A DNA stretch of 64,000 bases from CAVSWT01 sp963782985. Its GTDB lineage: Bacteria; Bacteroidota; Ignavibacteria; Ignavibacteriales; Ignavibacteriaceae. Positions 7,849-17,283 of this stretch are shown in pieces. The stretch lies in NCBI GenBank assembly GCA_963782985.1, contig CAWALU010000012.1, positions 248,001 to 312,000 of the forward strand, in the 5' to 3' direction. Positions within the stretch are counted from its first letter, which is position 1, and every line of letters begins with the position of its first letter. The position numbers were made by a program, and so were the translations under genes. Below the pieces are notes generated by a model. That model searched no databases, was not told the origin of the DNA, and worked only from the letters and a program-made list of their open reading frames with translations.

Positions 7849-9048
7849 TTAATTTTTTTTATGAGTTGCTTCGGCATATTTTTCAACTTCGCCCCAAACT
7901 CTAAATAAATTTCCCGAACATATTTTTTGCATATCTTCCTCCGAATAACCGCGTTTTAATAATTCATAAATTAAATTGGGATAACACGAAACATCTTTAA
8001 GCTTTTCGGGTACCAAACCTACGCCGTCAAAATCAGAACCAAAGCCTACATAATCAATTCCGACTAATTTAACTACGTGATCAATTTGATTAACAACATC
8101 CTCAATTTTAGCGTTGCTTACAGGAAATTTTTTATTAAAATCTTCTCTAGTTTCTGTGGGATGTTCACCCATATAATTATTTCTTAAAGAATCTCTCCTA
8201 TCGGATTCAAGTCTAACTTTATTATTCACTAAATACGATCCAAAAAATATTTGAATGACTCCGCCATTTTTAGCGAGAAGTTTTATCATATCATCGTTCA
8301 TATTTCTCAAATAGCCCGGCGTTAAAGCGCGGCAGCCGGAATGTGAAGCTATAACCGGAGTTTTCGATAATCTCATAACGTCATAAAAAGTTGAATCAGA
8401 TACATGTGAAATATCAATCATCACTCCCATGTTATTCATTTCATTAATTAATTTTTTTCCGAATGGACTTATGCCATTCCACATTAAACTATCATCGCCC
8501 GAGGAATCGCATATATGATTATTTTTTGTATGGCATAAAGTTATGTAGCGAATTCCCTTGTCATAAAAATATTTTAGATTACTTAAATCGCCTTCCATAG
8601 GCGAGGCGTTTTCCATCCCCATAGGAAAAGAAATACGAGGATTTGAAAATTGTTTTTTAACTTCATCAGCAGAATTAGCAAGAATAAATTTATCCGGAAA
8701 TTTTTTTGTCAAATCATAAACTGAATTTATCAACGAATCAGCTTTAGCTTTGGCGCCGTTGCCTTCATAAGAAGCCGGAATATATATTGACATAAACGCC
8801 GCGTTCAATCCGCCTTCAATTGCGCGCTGATAATCAAATTGTCCTTTAACGCTTCTGCCGGAAACATCGTAATATTCTTTGCCTAATTCATAAGGCAAAT
8901 CAATATGAGTATCAATTATTAAAAATTCTTGAGCCAGCTTTTTTGCTTTCGTTTTCAATTGTTCATTCGATTGTGAAAATGTTTTTTGTAAACTTGCAAA
9001 AATAAATATCAATGAAAAAATAAATAAACTAATATTAGCAAATTTCAT
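7849..9048 (-). CDS. Membrane dipeptidase, M19 renal dipeptidase family
   Basis: M19 enzymes are zinc dipeptidases that split dipeptides, including D-amino-acid ones. Metal-site motifs are visible: IDTHIDLP near the mature N-terminus, DISHVSDSTF, and VIASHSGCRALTPGYLRNM, with a closing VGFGSDFDG. The chosen start at 9048 gives a clean signal peptide (MKFANISLFIFSLIFIFA, cut near FSQS) and has GAGG at the right spacing. A start 8 codons further upstream would put charged residues before it. The protein should be periplasmic. rlpA and rsmE lie just upstream on the same strand with short gaps, so one transcript is likely. Confidence 0.9.
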   Translation of the reverse strand: MKFANISLFIFSLIFIFASLQKTFSQSNEQLKTKAKKLAQEFLIIDTHIDLPYELGKEYYDVSGRSVKGQFDYQRAIEGGLNAAFMSIYIPASYEGNGAKAKADSLINSVYDLTKKFPDKFILANSADEVKKQFSNPRISFPMGMENASPMEGDLSNLKYFYDKGIRYITLCHTKNNHICDSSGDDSLMWNGISPFGKKLINEMNNMGVMIDISHVSDSTFYDVMRLSKTPVIASHSGCRALTPGYLRNMNDDMIKLLAKNGGVIQIFFGSYLVNNKVRLESDRRDSLRNNYMGEHPTETREDFNKKFPVSNAKIEDVVNQIDHVVKLVGIDYVGFGSDFDGVGLVPEKLKDVSCYPNLIYELLKRGYSEEDMQKICSGNLFRVWGEVEKYAEATHKKN

Positions 9049-9079
9049 TTCAGCCTCGAGATAGTATTTCAAAATACAA

Positions 9080-9520
9080 TTAATTTATTCCCCATTCTAA
9101 AATATCAATTCTAACTTTTGTAATTCCGCTTTGTATCATATCTAATTTTTTTGCCGCTCCTAATGAAAGGTCAATGTCTCTTCCATTTGTATCCGGCTTG
9201 CGGTCGTTGATTTTTAGAATTACGAATTTTCCGTTTGTTAGATTTGTAACTTTTAATATTGTACCAAAGGGATAATTAATATGCGCCGCGCTAACGCCGT
9301 TCATATCATAAATTTCACCGTTAGCAGTTTTTCTTCCATTAAATTTGTCAGCGTAGTAGGAAGCTGTTGTATATTCGGTTTGAAGAATATCAGCGTCTTC
9401 ATAGTTTATTTTTTCGTCTATGGAAGAAGAAGCAGACCCCGTGTTTTTACTAAAGCGTGTCGTGCTTGCGCATCCGCTTAATATTAGGGCGGTTAAAAAT
9501 ATAATAGCAAACTTTATCAA
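9080..9520 (-). CDS. rlpA: RlpA-like double-psi beta-barrel lipoprotein
   Basis: The product has 146 residues. A lipobox (LILSGC, Cys near residue 17) follows a short hydrophobic leader. The mature part is the RlpA double-psi barrel: TASYYADKFNGRKTANGE, the FGTILKVTNL segment and ILKINDRKPDTNGRDIDLS, with the catalytic-type Asp in NDR. RlpA homologues are septal peptidoglycan lytic transglycosylases acting on denuded glycan. No SPOR domain is present, as in many Bacteroidota versions, so septal targeting cannot be assumed. The gene lies between rsmE (28 bases upstream) and the dipeptidase gene. Confidence 0.9.
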   Translation of the reverse strand: MIKFAIIFLTALILSGCASTTRFSKNTGSASSSIDEKINYEDADILQTEYTTASYYADKFNGRKTANGEIYDMNGVSAAHINYPFGTILKVTNLTNGKFVILKINDRKPDTNGRDIDLSLGAAKKLDMIQSGITKVRIDILEWGIN

Positions 9521-9548
9521 TTTAAATTAATTTTATAATTTTCCCATC

Positions 9549-10247
9549 TCAACTAAGCATTGACGCGCATTTAATAATTGCAGTTTCGCTTCTTAAGCGA
9601 TTTGAAGATAAGCTAAATTTTTCTTCGTCAGAAAATAGATTTAATTCATTTTCACTCAGTCCGCCTTCGGGACCAAAAATAAAATAATAGTTTTTTGAAT
9701 AATTATTTTCAAAACTTAAAAATTTTTTAGCAGAATTTTGTTCAAAAATAATTTTATCGCCATCTAATTCCAGAATTTCAGCTAAAGAATTTGCGATAGA
9801 AATTTTAGGTAAAAAACTTCTTAAGGATTGTTTCATTGCTGAAATTAGAATTCTTTCCCAGCGTTCAGTTTTATTTCCTTTTGTAATTGTTCTTTCCGAA
9901 TTAAAAACAATAAAATTTGTTATTCCCAGTTCTACGCATTTTTCCAAAGCAAATTCAAACCTATCTTGACTTTTTAACTTTGGAATGCAAAAAGTAATAT
10001 TTGAAAACTTATTTTTATACGAAAAAGTTTCTTCTATTTCCGCTTCCAAATAATTTTTATTTATGAACGATATTTTTGATTTAAATATCTTTCCTACCCC
10101 ATCCGATATATAAATTTCATCGCCAGTTGAATGACGCATTACTTTTACAATATGCTTATAGTCTTCATCCTCCGAAATAATAATATTTTTTGTAGAAGTA
10201 ATTTGCGGCGAATAATAAAGTTCAATATTTGAAAAATTTTTAGTCAA
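9549..10247 (-). CDS. rsmE: 16S rRNA (uracil1498-N3)-methyltransferase
   Basis: This SPOUT-class enzyme methylates U1498 of 16S rRNA. The 232 residues show the N-terminal PUA-like domain (HIVKVMRHSTGDEIYISDG), the KSQDRFEFALEKCVELG segment, and the knot region IFGPEGGLSENE followed by LSSNRLRSETAIIKC, which binds SAM. Length matches the family. The start gives a sensible N-terminus, although no clear Shine-Dalgarno is seen. It heads a small group with rlpA and the dipeptidase. Confidence 0.93.
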   Translation of the reverse strand: MTKNFSNIELYYSPQITSTKNIIISEDEDYKHIVKVMRHSTGDEIYISDGVGKIFKSKISFINKNYLEAEIEETFSYKNKFSNITFCIPKLKSQDRFEFALEKCVELGITNFIVFNSERTITKGNKTERWERILISAMKQSLRSFLPKISIANSLAEILELDGDKIIFEQNSAKKFLSFENNYSKNYYFIFGPEGGLSENELNLFSDEEKFSLSSNRLRSETAIIKCASMLS

Positions 10248-10382
10248 GCAAGATTTTAAAAATTAGCAAAATTAATTTACGTTGTAATATATTTTTTAAA
10301 AATCATATATGAAAAGGGATGAAATAAAATTTGATTTACTTTTGCTTATATAATTTCAGAATTGTTTAAATGCGGGCTTTTG

Positions 10383-10398
10383 ATCCGCCACGGCGGAT
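10383..10398. repeat. 16-base palindrome between rsmE and the Omp85 gene
   Basis: Arms ATCCGCC / GGCGGAT around a 2-base centre. It lies 13 bases past the stop of the Omp85 gene but has no T tract on either strand. Its form (7-bp arms, 2-base centre) is the same as the palindrome at 2763-2778, suggesting a class of small dispersed palindromes. Confidence 0.45.
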
Positions 10399-10410
10399 TG
10401 ACTTTTGACT

Positions 10411-11712
10411 TTAAAAAGATATTCCGTAATCAATAATAAATTCAGATTTAAATTGTTCATTAAAGGCAAGATCAAAACGGATAATATTATAAGGTAAAAT
10501 TAATATTGTGGTGCCAAATCCGAAACCAGAATGAAACTTATCAAAACTAATCGGTTCATTTTTTAATAACGCAGTTCCCGTGTCTCCAAAAGCTCTCAGG
10601 TACATTGCAACTCTATATGAAAGCAACTGCTTTGGAATAATAGGAATAAAATCGAGGCTAATATCAAAATTACGCACCACCGGATAATTAAATTCAAGCG
10701 AAGCAAAATAAGAATAGTCGCCTTCTAACTTATCGCCGAGATATCCTCTTATGTTTGATCCAACGGATGAATAGTCGTAAAAAGGTATTAAGCTGCCGAA
10801 GGCGAACCGGGAAGATAACCTCCATTTGGCGCCAAGCTCATCAATTATTATTCTATATTCTCTAAAGTCCAAACTTAAAACTTGATAATTTATATTATCA
10901 ATTCCCATCCCCTTGATATCTAAATTAACCACGCCTAAAATACCCTCTCTGGGAAATTGGGCAAGATCTCTTGTGTCGTATGAATATGATGTTCCGATAG
11001 AATATAAATTATCGATTCTGTCATCAGAAGCGGAAACTTGTTTAATGTAAATGGGAGTCTCAATGTAATTGTAGCCAAAGCTGATCCCTGCTCTATGATA
11101 CAAGCCGAATCGCTTTCCAAATCCGAAACCAACGCTTGCATTCTTTTGTTCAAAATCTCCATTATATAGATATCTTGCGTATCTGCTTTCATTTTTTGAA
11201 CTGCCGTACGACATGCTCATACTAAAGGAAATGCTTTCACTCCAAATTAAATATGGGTTGCTATAGGATAAAATAAAATTGTTCTCATAGCCAAACAAAG
11301 CTTTGGCATGTACGTTTTCATTTCTTCCGCGAAAGTTTTTTATTTGTCCATCGAAACCGTAAGAAATTTTTTTCCAATCGCCGTCTTTAAGCATAAACAG
11401 GGGAATGGGATAAATATACCAACCCTCCTTAACGTTTATAGTTACAATATTTTTATTTTCTACTATGTTTACATTTGTAAAAATTCCCATACTGTAAATT
11501 CTTTCCGTATTATAAGAAAGGTCATGTTTAGAAATTTTATCTCCCACTCCAAAAGTTAGTTCACGAGTTATAACATCTCTATCAGTAATCTCGTTACCAA
11601 CAATTACAATCGAATCAACGGTGGAATAATTTGCTAATGGAATTTTAGGGAGATTTTGCGAAGCAATATCCAACAAGGGCATTAATAATAAAATGAAAAA
11701 TATTTTTAACAT
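10411..11712 (-). CDS. Omp85-family outer-membrane protein with one POTRA domain
   Basis: The product has 433 residues. After a signal peptide (MLKIFFILLLMPLLDIASQ) there is one POTRA domain (about residues 30-95, VDSIVIVGNEITDRDVITREL). About 330 residues of alternating beta strands follow, typical of a 16-stranded Omp85 barrel. The hallmark lid-loop motif is present as IRGY (SNIRGYLGDKL). With one POTRA it is too short for BamA, so it is a smaller TamA/FhaC-like or orphan Omp85 protein. The substrate is unknown. It ends in a barrel strand with an aromatic C-terminus (DYGISF), as expected. Confidence 0.88.
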   Translation of the reverse strand: MLKIFFILLLMPLLDIASQNLPKIPLANYSTVDSIVIVGNEITDRDVITRELTFGVGDKISKHDLSYNTERIYSMGIFTNVNIVENKNIVTINVKEGWYIYPIPLFMLKDGDWKKISYGFDGQIKNFRGRNENVHAKALFGYENNFILSYSNPYLIWSESISFSMSMSYGSSKNESRYARYLYNGDFEQKNASVGFGFGKRFGLYHRAGISFGYNYIETPIYIKQVSASDDRIDNLYSIGTSYSYDTRDLAQFPREGILGVVNLDIKGMGIDNINYQVLSLDFREYRIIIDELGAKWRLSSRFAFGSLIPFYDYSSVGSNIRGYLGDKLEGDYSYFASLEFNYPVVRNFDISLDFIPIIPKQLLSYRVAMYLRAFGDTGTALLKNEPISFDKFHSGFGFGTTILILPYNIIRFDLAFNEQFKSEFIIDYGISF

Positions 11713-11806
11713 TGAAATAAAAGAGATGACTTATTGATAAGGAAATATAAATAATGAGTATTGAATTTCACGTGATAAAGATTTACCCGATTAGCTCTAT
11801 AGCATA

Positions 11807-11828
11807 GGGACGAGGAATGCCTTGTCCC
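11807..11828 (-). terminator. Hairpin after glycine dehydrogenase gene
   Basis: Arms GGGACGAGG and CCTTGTCCC (one G.T pair) around AATG, 9 bases beyond the gcvP stop. The tail is not T-rich, so it could equally be a dispersed palindromic repeat reused as a terminator. Confidence 0.45.
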
Positions 11829-11836
11829 CAAATAAA

Positions 11837-14728
11837 TTAAGAAACGCCTTCTTCAATATAATCTTCAATAGGGTTGCAGGTACAGATTAAATTTCTGTCG
11901 CCGTAAGCATTATTTACCCTTCCCACGCTTGTCCAGAATTTATTTTCCTTTACCCACTTAACAGGATATGCGGCTTTCTCTCGTGAGTATTTATGTTCCC
12001 AGTTACCAGAAATTACGCTGAACGCTGTATGCGGCGCATTCTTTAAAACATTATCCTTCTGATCAGAATTACCATTTTCAATTTCCCTTATTTCTTCGCG
12101 GATTGAAATTAAAGCGTCGCAAAAACGATCTATTTCTTTTTGCGATTCGCTTTCAGTCGGCTCAATCATTAGAGTGCCTGCTACGGGAAACGAAACTGTC
12201 GGGGCGTGATAACCGTAATCCATTAATCTCTTTGCAATATCTTCAACTTCAATACCAGCCGATTTAAAATTTCTCATATCAAAAATTAATTCGTGCGCTA
12301 CTCTTCCTTTGCTTCCGGCATAAAGAGTGTTAAAATATTTTTCCAGTTTAGCTTTAATATAATTTGCATTAAGGATAGCCGCTTTAGTTGCTTTGGTTAA
12401 GCCCGGTTCTCCCATCATTTTTATATAAGCATAAGAAATTACCAGAATGCTTGCGCTTCCCCACGGCGCAGATGATACAGCCGAAATCCCTTTTTTATGA
12501 TTTAAATTTACCACTGCGTGATTTGGAAGAAAGGGTAAAAGTTTTTTATTAACTCCGATTGGTCCCATTCCCGGTCCGCCGCCGCCGTGAGGGATGCAAA
12601 ATGTTTTGTGTAAGTTTAGATGGCAAACATCGGCTCCAATATTTGCGGGACTCGTTAGCCCGACTTGAGCGTTCATATTAGCGCCGTCCATATAAACCAA
12701 GCCGCCGTTACCGTGAATTAATTCACAAATCTCTTTTATGCTTTCTTCAAAAACTCCGTGAGTTGAAGGATAAGTAATCATAAGCGCCGCTAAGTTATTT
12801 TTATTCGCTTCAACTTTTTTACGCAAGTCTTCTAAATCAACATTGCCTTGCGGCGTAGAATTTACAACAACCACTTTCATCCCTGCCATTACAGCGCTTG
12901 CGGGATTTGTGCCATGCGCGGACGAAGGGATTATTGCAACATCGCGATGAGCTTCATTATTGTTTTTATGATATTCTCGAATAACCATCAAACCCGAATA
13001 CTCGCCTTGCGCTCCGGAATTCGGCTGAAGTGAAACTGCATCGAAGCCGGTAATTTCAGCTAAATCATTTTCTAATTCTGAAAATAATTGTTTGTAACCC
13101 AATGTTTGCTCTGCGGGAGCGAAAGGATGTATGTTTGAAAATTCGGGCCAGGTTAAAGCAATCATTTCGGTTGCAGCATTTAGTTTCATTGTACAAGAGC
13201 CAAGGGGAATCATAGAATGAACAAGAGATAAATCTTTATTTTCAAGTCTCTTTAAATAACGAACCATTTCAGTTTCTGAATGATAGGAATTAAAAACTTC
13301 GTGTGTTAAGAATTCGCTTGTCCTTAAAAGATTTGAAGGATAACCTACTTCAATGCTGTTTGAAAACTCTTCTATTCTCTGTTCGTCAAATTCATTTCCG
13401 GAAACTTCGGCAAAAATATTTAAGATTTCAAAAACATCGTGATAATCGGTTTCTTCATTAATTGAAATTCCAATTGTGCGGTTATCAATAAAATTAAAAT
13501 TAATTTCTTTTTTAAGCGCGGACTTATTTATTTTGTTTGTTTGAGCAGCGGAATGAGTTTTAATTAATAGAGTGTCAAAATAATTATTATTCTTTTGCTC
13601 AAATCCAAACTCTATTAAACCGATTTCCAATAATCGCGCAAATTTATTAATTCTCTCAGCAATTGCTTTTAAACCTTTACCGCCATGATAAACAGCGTAC
13701 ATGCCAGCCATAATAGCCAGCAGAACTTGCGCCGTACAAATATTGCTCGTTGCTTTCTCTCTTCTAATATGCTGCTCTCTCGTTTGAAGCGCCATTCGAT
13801 AAGCGTCGTTTCCGTTAGCATCTTTTGAAATGCCGATAATTCTACCGGGGATTATTCTTTTAAATTCTTCCTTAGTCGCAAAGAAAGCCGCATGAGGTCC
13901 GCCAAAACCCATTGGCACGCCAAACCTCTGCGAACTGCCTACCACAGCATCCGCGCCAAACTCTCCAGGCGGAGTTAATAATGTAAGACTTAATAAATCA
14001 GCGGCGACAATTTTATAAATATTTTCATTTTCCAATTCTAAAAAGAAATTTTTATAATCATAAACTTCGCCCAAAGCAGAAGGATATTGGACTAATACGC
14101 CGAAAACATTTTCATCTAATTTTACTTTTTCATGATTGCCAATTTGTATTTCAATACCTAAAGGATTAGCGCGCGTTTTTAACACATCAATCGTCTGCGG
14201 AAAAACTTCTTCAGAAACAAAAAAGATATTTGCATTTTTATTTTTTCTTAGCGAATAAAACATGCTCATTGCTTCAGCGGCGGCGGTTCCTTCATCTAAA
14301 AGAGAAGCGTTTGCAATTTTCATTGCCGTCAAATCAGAAACTACAGTTTGAAAAACTAGTAAAGCTTCAAGTCTGCCTTGCGAAATCTCCGCTTGATAAG
14401 GCGTGTACTGCGTGTACCATCCGGGATTTTCAAGTATGTTTCTTTGAATAACCGAAGGAACGCGCGTTGGGTTATATCCCATCCCAATGTATGATTTAAA
14501 TACTTTGTTTTTTTTGGCGAGCTTTTTTAAATTTTCAATAAATCTATATTCGGTTACTGATTCATCAAGATTCAATTTATTTTTTAATCTTATTTGTACA
14601 GGTATTGTTTCATCAATTAATTTATCTAAAGAATCGACTCCAATCACTTTTAACATTTCTTCAATTTCATTATCGCTAACTCCAATGTGCCTATCTACAA
14701 ATTTATCCGGGTGTTCAAAAATCTTCAT
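11837..14728 (-). CDS. gcvP: Glycine dehydrogenase (decarboxylating), P protein of the glycine cleavage system
   Basis: This PLP enzyme decarboxylates glycine and passes the aminomethyl group to the lipoyl arm of GcvH. The single 963-residue chain holds both halves (the N-terminal half and the active C-terminal half), as in E. coli and mitochondria. The PLP lysine lies in NLHKTFCIPHGGGGPGMGP. Other family marks are FIGMGYNPTRVP-like sequence near residue 80 (YIGMGYNPTRVPSVI), EISQGRLEALL, and TMKLNAATEM. The start MKIFEHPDKFVDRHIG aligns with the family (DxFxxRHIG). gcvT and gcvH are not nearby, and no glycine riboswitch was recognised in the 128 bases upstream. Confidence 0.97.
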   Translation of the reverse strand: MKIFEHPDKFVDRHIGVSDNEIEEMLKVIGVDSLDKLIDETIPVQIRLKNKLNLDESVTEYRFIENLKKLAKKNKVFKSYIGMGYNPTRVPSVIQRNILENPGWYTQYTPYQAEISQGRLEALLVFQTVVSDLTAMKIANASLLDEGTAAAEAMSMFYSLRKNKNANIFFVSEEVFPQTIDVLKTRANPLGIEIQIGNHEKVKLDENVFGVLVQYPSALGEVYDYKNFFLELENENIYKIVAADLLSLTLLTPPGEFGADAVVGSSQRFGVPMGFGGPHAAFFATKEEFKRIIPGRIIGISKDANGNDAYRMALQTREQHIRREKATSNICTAQVLLAIMAGMYAVYHGGKGLKAIAERINKFARLLEIGLIEFGFEQKNNNYFDTLLIKTHSAAQTNKINKSALKKEINFNFIDNRTIGISINEETDYHDVFEILNIFAEVSGNEFDEQRIEEFSNSIEVGYPSNLLRTSEFLTHEVFNSYHSETEMVRYLKRLENKDLSLVHSMIPLGSCTMKLNAATEMIALTWPEFSNIHPFAPAEQTLGYKQLFSELENDLAEITGFDAVSLQPNSGAQGEYSGLMVIREYHKNNNEAHRDVAIIPSSAHGTNPASAVMAGMKVVVVNSTPQGNVDLEDLRKKVEANKNNLAALMITYPSTHGVFEESIKEICELIHGNGGLVYMDGANMNAQVGLTSPANIGADVCHLNLHKTFCIPHGGGGPGMGPIGVNKKLLPFLPNHAVVNLNHKKGISAVSSAPWGSASILVISYAYIKMMGEPGLTKATKAAILNANYIKAKLEKYFNTLYAGSKGRVAHELIFDMRNFKSAGIEVEDIAKRLMDYGYHAPTVSFPVAGTLMIEPTESESQKEIDRFCDALISIREEIREIENGNSDQKDNVLKNAPHTAFSVISGNWEHKYSREKAAYPVKWVKENKFWTSVGRVNNAYGDRNLICTCNPIEDYIEEGVS

Positions 14729-14856
14729 AAAAATCTTTCAATAATTAATTTTATTAGATAATAATTTTTTTACTGTTTAAATTTAAACAAAATATTTAAG
14801 ACTTTTTTTCTGTTGAGAAAATTAGAATTAAAAAATAGGCGAGTTATACTTTGGGA

Positions 14857-15630
14857 TTATTTTTTTAAAAGAACCAAAGCATTTTGAGCGGCTTTTTGTT
14901 CAGCGCTTTTTTTGTTTTTCCCTTTTCCGATTCCATATTCAGCGTCTTTAATTAGTACGCGAATTGTAAAAGTACGGCTGTGCTGTGGACCTTCTTCCCT
15001 AATAACTTCATAAATGGGATTTTCTAATTTGTTAGCTTGCGCAAATTCCAAAAGCTGACTTTTAAAATTTTCATCAATTAAATAAAGACCTGCTTCAGTA
15101 TTTGGAGCTATTAAAATTTTATCAATAAATTTTTTAGAAGCTTCCAATCCGCTGTCTAAATATACCGCTCCAATTAAGGCTTCCAGCGCGTCGCTTAAAA
15201 CCGTTTTGGATCCATTAGAAAAAGAGTTTGAAAGATTTTTGCTCATCAATAAAAAATCAAACAAATTTATATTTTCCGCGGCATCCGCAAGCGCAAATCT
15301 ATTTACTAATTTGGCTCTTACTTTAGTTAAAAAGCCTTCATCTTTTTCAGGGAACGATTTAAATAAATATTCCGCAACTACCAGGCTTAAAACTGAATCG
15401 CCTAAAAATTCCAACCGTTCATTTGAAACTTCATATTCTTCATTTTGCTCAAGAAAGGAACGATGCATTAATGCTTGAATGAAATAATCTTTGTTGCGAA
15501 TTTGAAATCCCACTAATTTTTGAAGCTCCCTATATTTTTGTTCAGTGAGAAGATCAGAAATGAATTTTGAATTTTCTTCATGCTGAGGTTTTTTTATTTT
15601 TTCAGCAAGCCAATTTATCACCCTATTCAA
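14857..15630 (-). CDS. rnc: Ribonuclease III
   Basis: RNase III cuts double-stranded RNA in rRNA and mRNA processing. The 257 residues comprise an extra 25-residue N-terminal segment, the catalytic domain with the signature NERLEFLGDSVLSLVVAEYLF, the second acidic motif SDALEALIGAVYLDSG, and a C-terminal dsRBD (about 185-255) ending EQKAAQNALVLLKK. It follows fabF with a 2-base gap, so it is the last gene of the fatty-acid operon, an arrangement conserved in many bacteria. Confidence 0.96.
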   Translation of the reverse strand: MNRVINWLAEKIKKPQHEENSKFISDLLTEQKYRELQKLVGFQIRNKDYFIQALMHRSFLEQNEEYEVSNERLEFLGDSVLSLVVAEYLFKSFPEKDEGFLTKVRAKLVNRFALADAAENINLFDFLLMSKNLSNSFSNGSKTVLSDALEALIGAVYLDSGLEASKKFIDKILIAPNTEAGLYLIDENFKSQLLEFAQANKLENPIYEVIREEGPQHSRTFTIRVLIKDAEYGIGKGKNKKSAEQKAAQNALVLLKK

Positions 15631-15632
15631 TT

Positions 15633-16880
15633 TTATCCCTCAAATTTTTTAAACAGAAGAGAAGCGTTATGCCCTCCAAATCCGAACGTATTGCTGATGG
15701 CGTAATCTATTTTTTTTGCGCTTGCTTTTAGCGGACTATAATTTAAATCGCATTCCGGATCAGGGTTAGTTAGGTTTATTGTCGGAGGAGCTAAATTATT
15801 ATAAATGGCAAGCACAGTTGCAATCGCTTCGATGCCTCCCGCTGCGCCAAGTAAATGTCCGGTCATCGATTTAGTTGAACTAACAATCATATCATACGCA
15901 TGATTTCCAAAAACATTTTTAATTGCATTAGTTTCATTAATATCATTGTATAGCGTTGATGTGCCATGGGCATTAATATAATCCACAAGTTCAGGTTTAA
16001 CATCCGCGTCTTTTAAACATTCCTTCATTGAACGGACTGCTCCCTCGCCTCCGGGAGCGGGAGCCGTAATGTGGTAAGCGTCTCCGGTTAAACCGATGCC
16101 GATAAGTTCTGCGTAAATTTTAGCGTTGCGATTTTTTGCATGTTCGTATTCTTCTAAAATTAAAGTAGCGGCGCCTTCTCCCATAACAAAACCATTTCTA
16201 TCTTTATCGAACGGACGGGATGCTTCCCAATATCTATCGTTCCAGGTGGAGAGCGCTCGCATTGCGTTAAAGCCGCCGATTGAAAGTTCAGTAATGGCGG
16301 CTTCGGAACCGCCGCACATCATTAAGTCGGCGCTTCCTCTTTGTATGTGCATAAAAGCGTCGGCAATTGCGTGTGAGGCTGTGGCGCAAGCTGAAGTAGT
16401 GGCGTAGTTAGGACCCTTCAATCCGTATTTAATTGAAATTTGCCCCGCAGCAATATCTGAAATCATCATTGTAACAAAAAAAGGGCTGAGTTTTTGAGGA
16501 GATTTATTTTCAAAATAAACTATGTGCTGCTTGGTCATGGTATCCATGCCGCCAATACCGCTTCCATAGATCACGCCAAACTTTTCTTTATCCACGCTAT
16601 CGCCATTTATTTCCGAATCATTATAAGCCATATCCGAACTGACAATAGCAAATTGGACAAAGGGGTCCATTCTTCTAACAGATTTTTTATCTAAATAATT
16701 TTCTGGATTAAAGTTCTTTACTTCTGCGGCAAATTGGGTATCAAATTTTGAGGGATCAAATTTAGTAATTGGGGCGATCCCATTTTTACCTTCAATAAGA
16801 CCTTTCCAAAATTCATCAACGCCAATTCCAATAGGAGTAATTGCTCCCATCCCGGTTACAACTACTCTTCTTTTGTTCAT
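15633..16880 (-). CDS. fabF: 3-oxoacyl-[acyl-carrier-protein] synthase II
   Basis: The enzyme condenses malonyl-ACP with acyl-ACP during chain elongation. The 415 residues carry the nucleophile in TTSACATASHAI, the two catalytic His in NAHGTSTLYND and SMTGHLLGAAGG, and the C-terminal NTFGFGGHNASL. The start MNKRRVVVTGMGAITPIG is typical. A hairpin lies between acpP and this gene, so its expression may be lower than that of acpP. Confidence 0.97.
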   Translation of the reverse strand: MNKRRVVVTGMGAITPIGIGVDEFWKGLIEGKNGIAPITKFDPSKFDTQFAAEVKNFNPENYLDKKSVRRMDPFVQFAIVSSDMAYNDSEINGDSVDKEKFGVIYGSGIGGMDTMTKQHIVYFENKSPQKLSPFFVTMMISDIAAGQISIKYGLKGPNYATTSACATASHAIADAFMHIQRGSADLMMCGGSEAAITELSIGGFNAMRALSTWNDRYWEASRPFDKDRNGFVMGEGAATLILEEYEHAKNRNAKIYAELIGIGLTGDAYHITAPAPGGEGAVRSMKECLKDADVKPELVDYINAHGTSTLYNDINETNAIKNVFGNHAYDMIVSSTKSMTGHLLGAAGGIEAIATVLAIYNNLAPPTINLTNPDPECDLNYSPLKASAKKIDYAISNTFGFGGHNASLLFKKFEG

Positions 16881-16963
16881 AGAATACCCCTATATATTAT
16901 TTTGGGAATTGGTAATATAAAATTATTGACACAATATTTTAATTTAAGATTAAGAAAGAAAAG

Positions 16964-16990
16964 TCGAGAAATAAAATTCATTTCCCGACC
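16964..16990 (-). terminator. Terminator-like hairpin between acpP and fabF
   Basis: On the minus strand GTCGGGAAAT pairs with ATTTCTCGAC (10 bp including one G.T) around a 7-base loop and is followed by TTTTCTTTC. It lies 8 bases beyond the acpP stop, which suits a partial terminator or mRNA end that raises acpP relative to fabF and rnc. Confidence 0.65.
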
Positions 16991-16998
16991 TTTATAAA

Positions 16999-17232
16999 TT
17001 AACCTAATTTTTCTTTAAGATATTTTGTAGCGTCTCCAACTGTACCAATTTTTTCCGCATCTTCATCAGGTATTGATACTTGAAAAGCGCTTTCAAAACC
17101 CATAACTAATTCAACTATATCAAGCGAATCAGCGCCTAAATCATTCGTGAAAGAAGCTTCGGGCGTAATTTGAGATTCTTCAACTCCAAGTTTATCAATT
17201 ATAATCTCTTTTACTTTAGCTTCAACGTCCAT
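16999..17232 (-). CDS. acpP: Acyl carrier protein
   Basis: The 77-residue acidic four-helix protein carries growing acyl chains on a phosphopantetheine arm. The attachment serine lies in the canonical LGADSLDIVELVM. Length, acidity and position between fabG and fabF fit the main housekeeping ACP. A hairpin with a T-rich tail follows the stop. Confidence 0.97.
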   Translation of the reverse strand: MDVEAKVKEIIIDKLGVEESQITPEASFTNDLGADSLDIVELVMGFESAFQVSIPDEDAEKIGTVGDATKYLKEKLG

Positions 17233-17283
17233 GTTATTTACTCCTATATATATTGTTTGTGATTGTGAACTATAAATTTAACT

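Noticed and set aside
14775..14790. GTTTAAATTTAAAC palindrome upstream of gcvP
   Set aside because: All-AT core in an AT-rich gap; likely by chance, and no glycine riboswitch is nearby.
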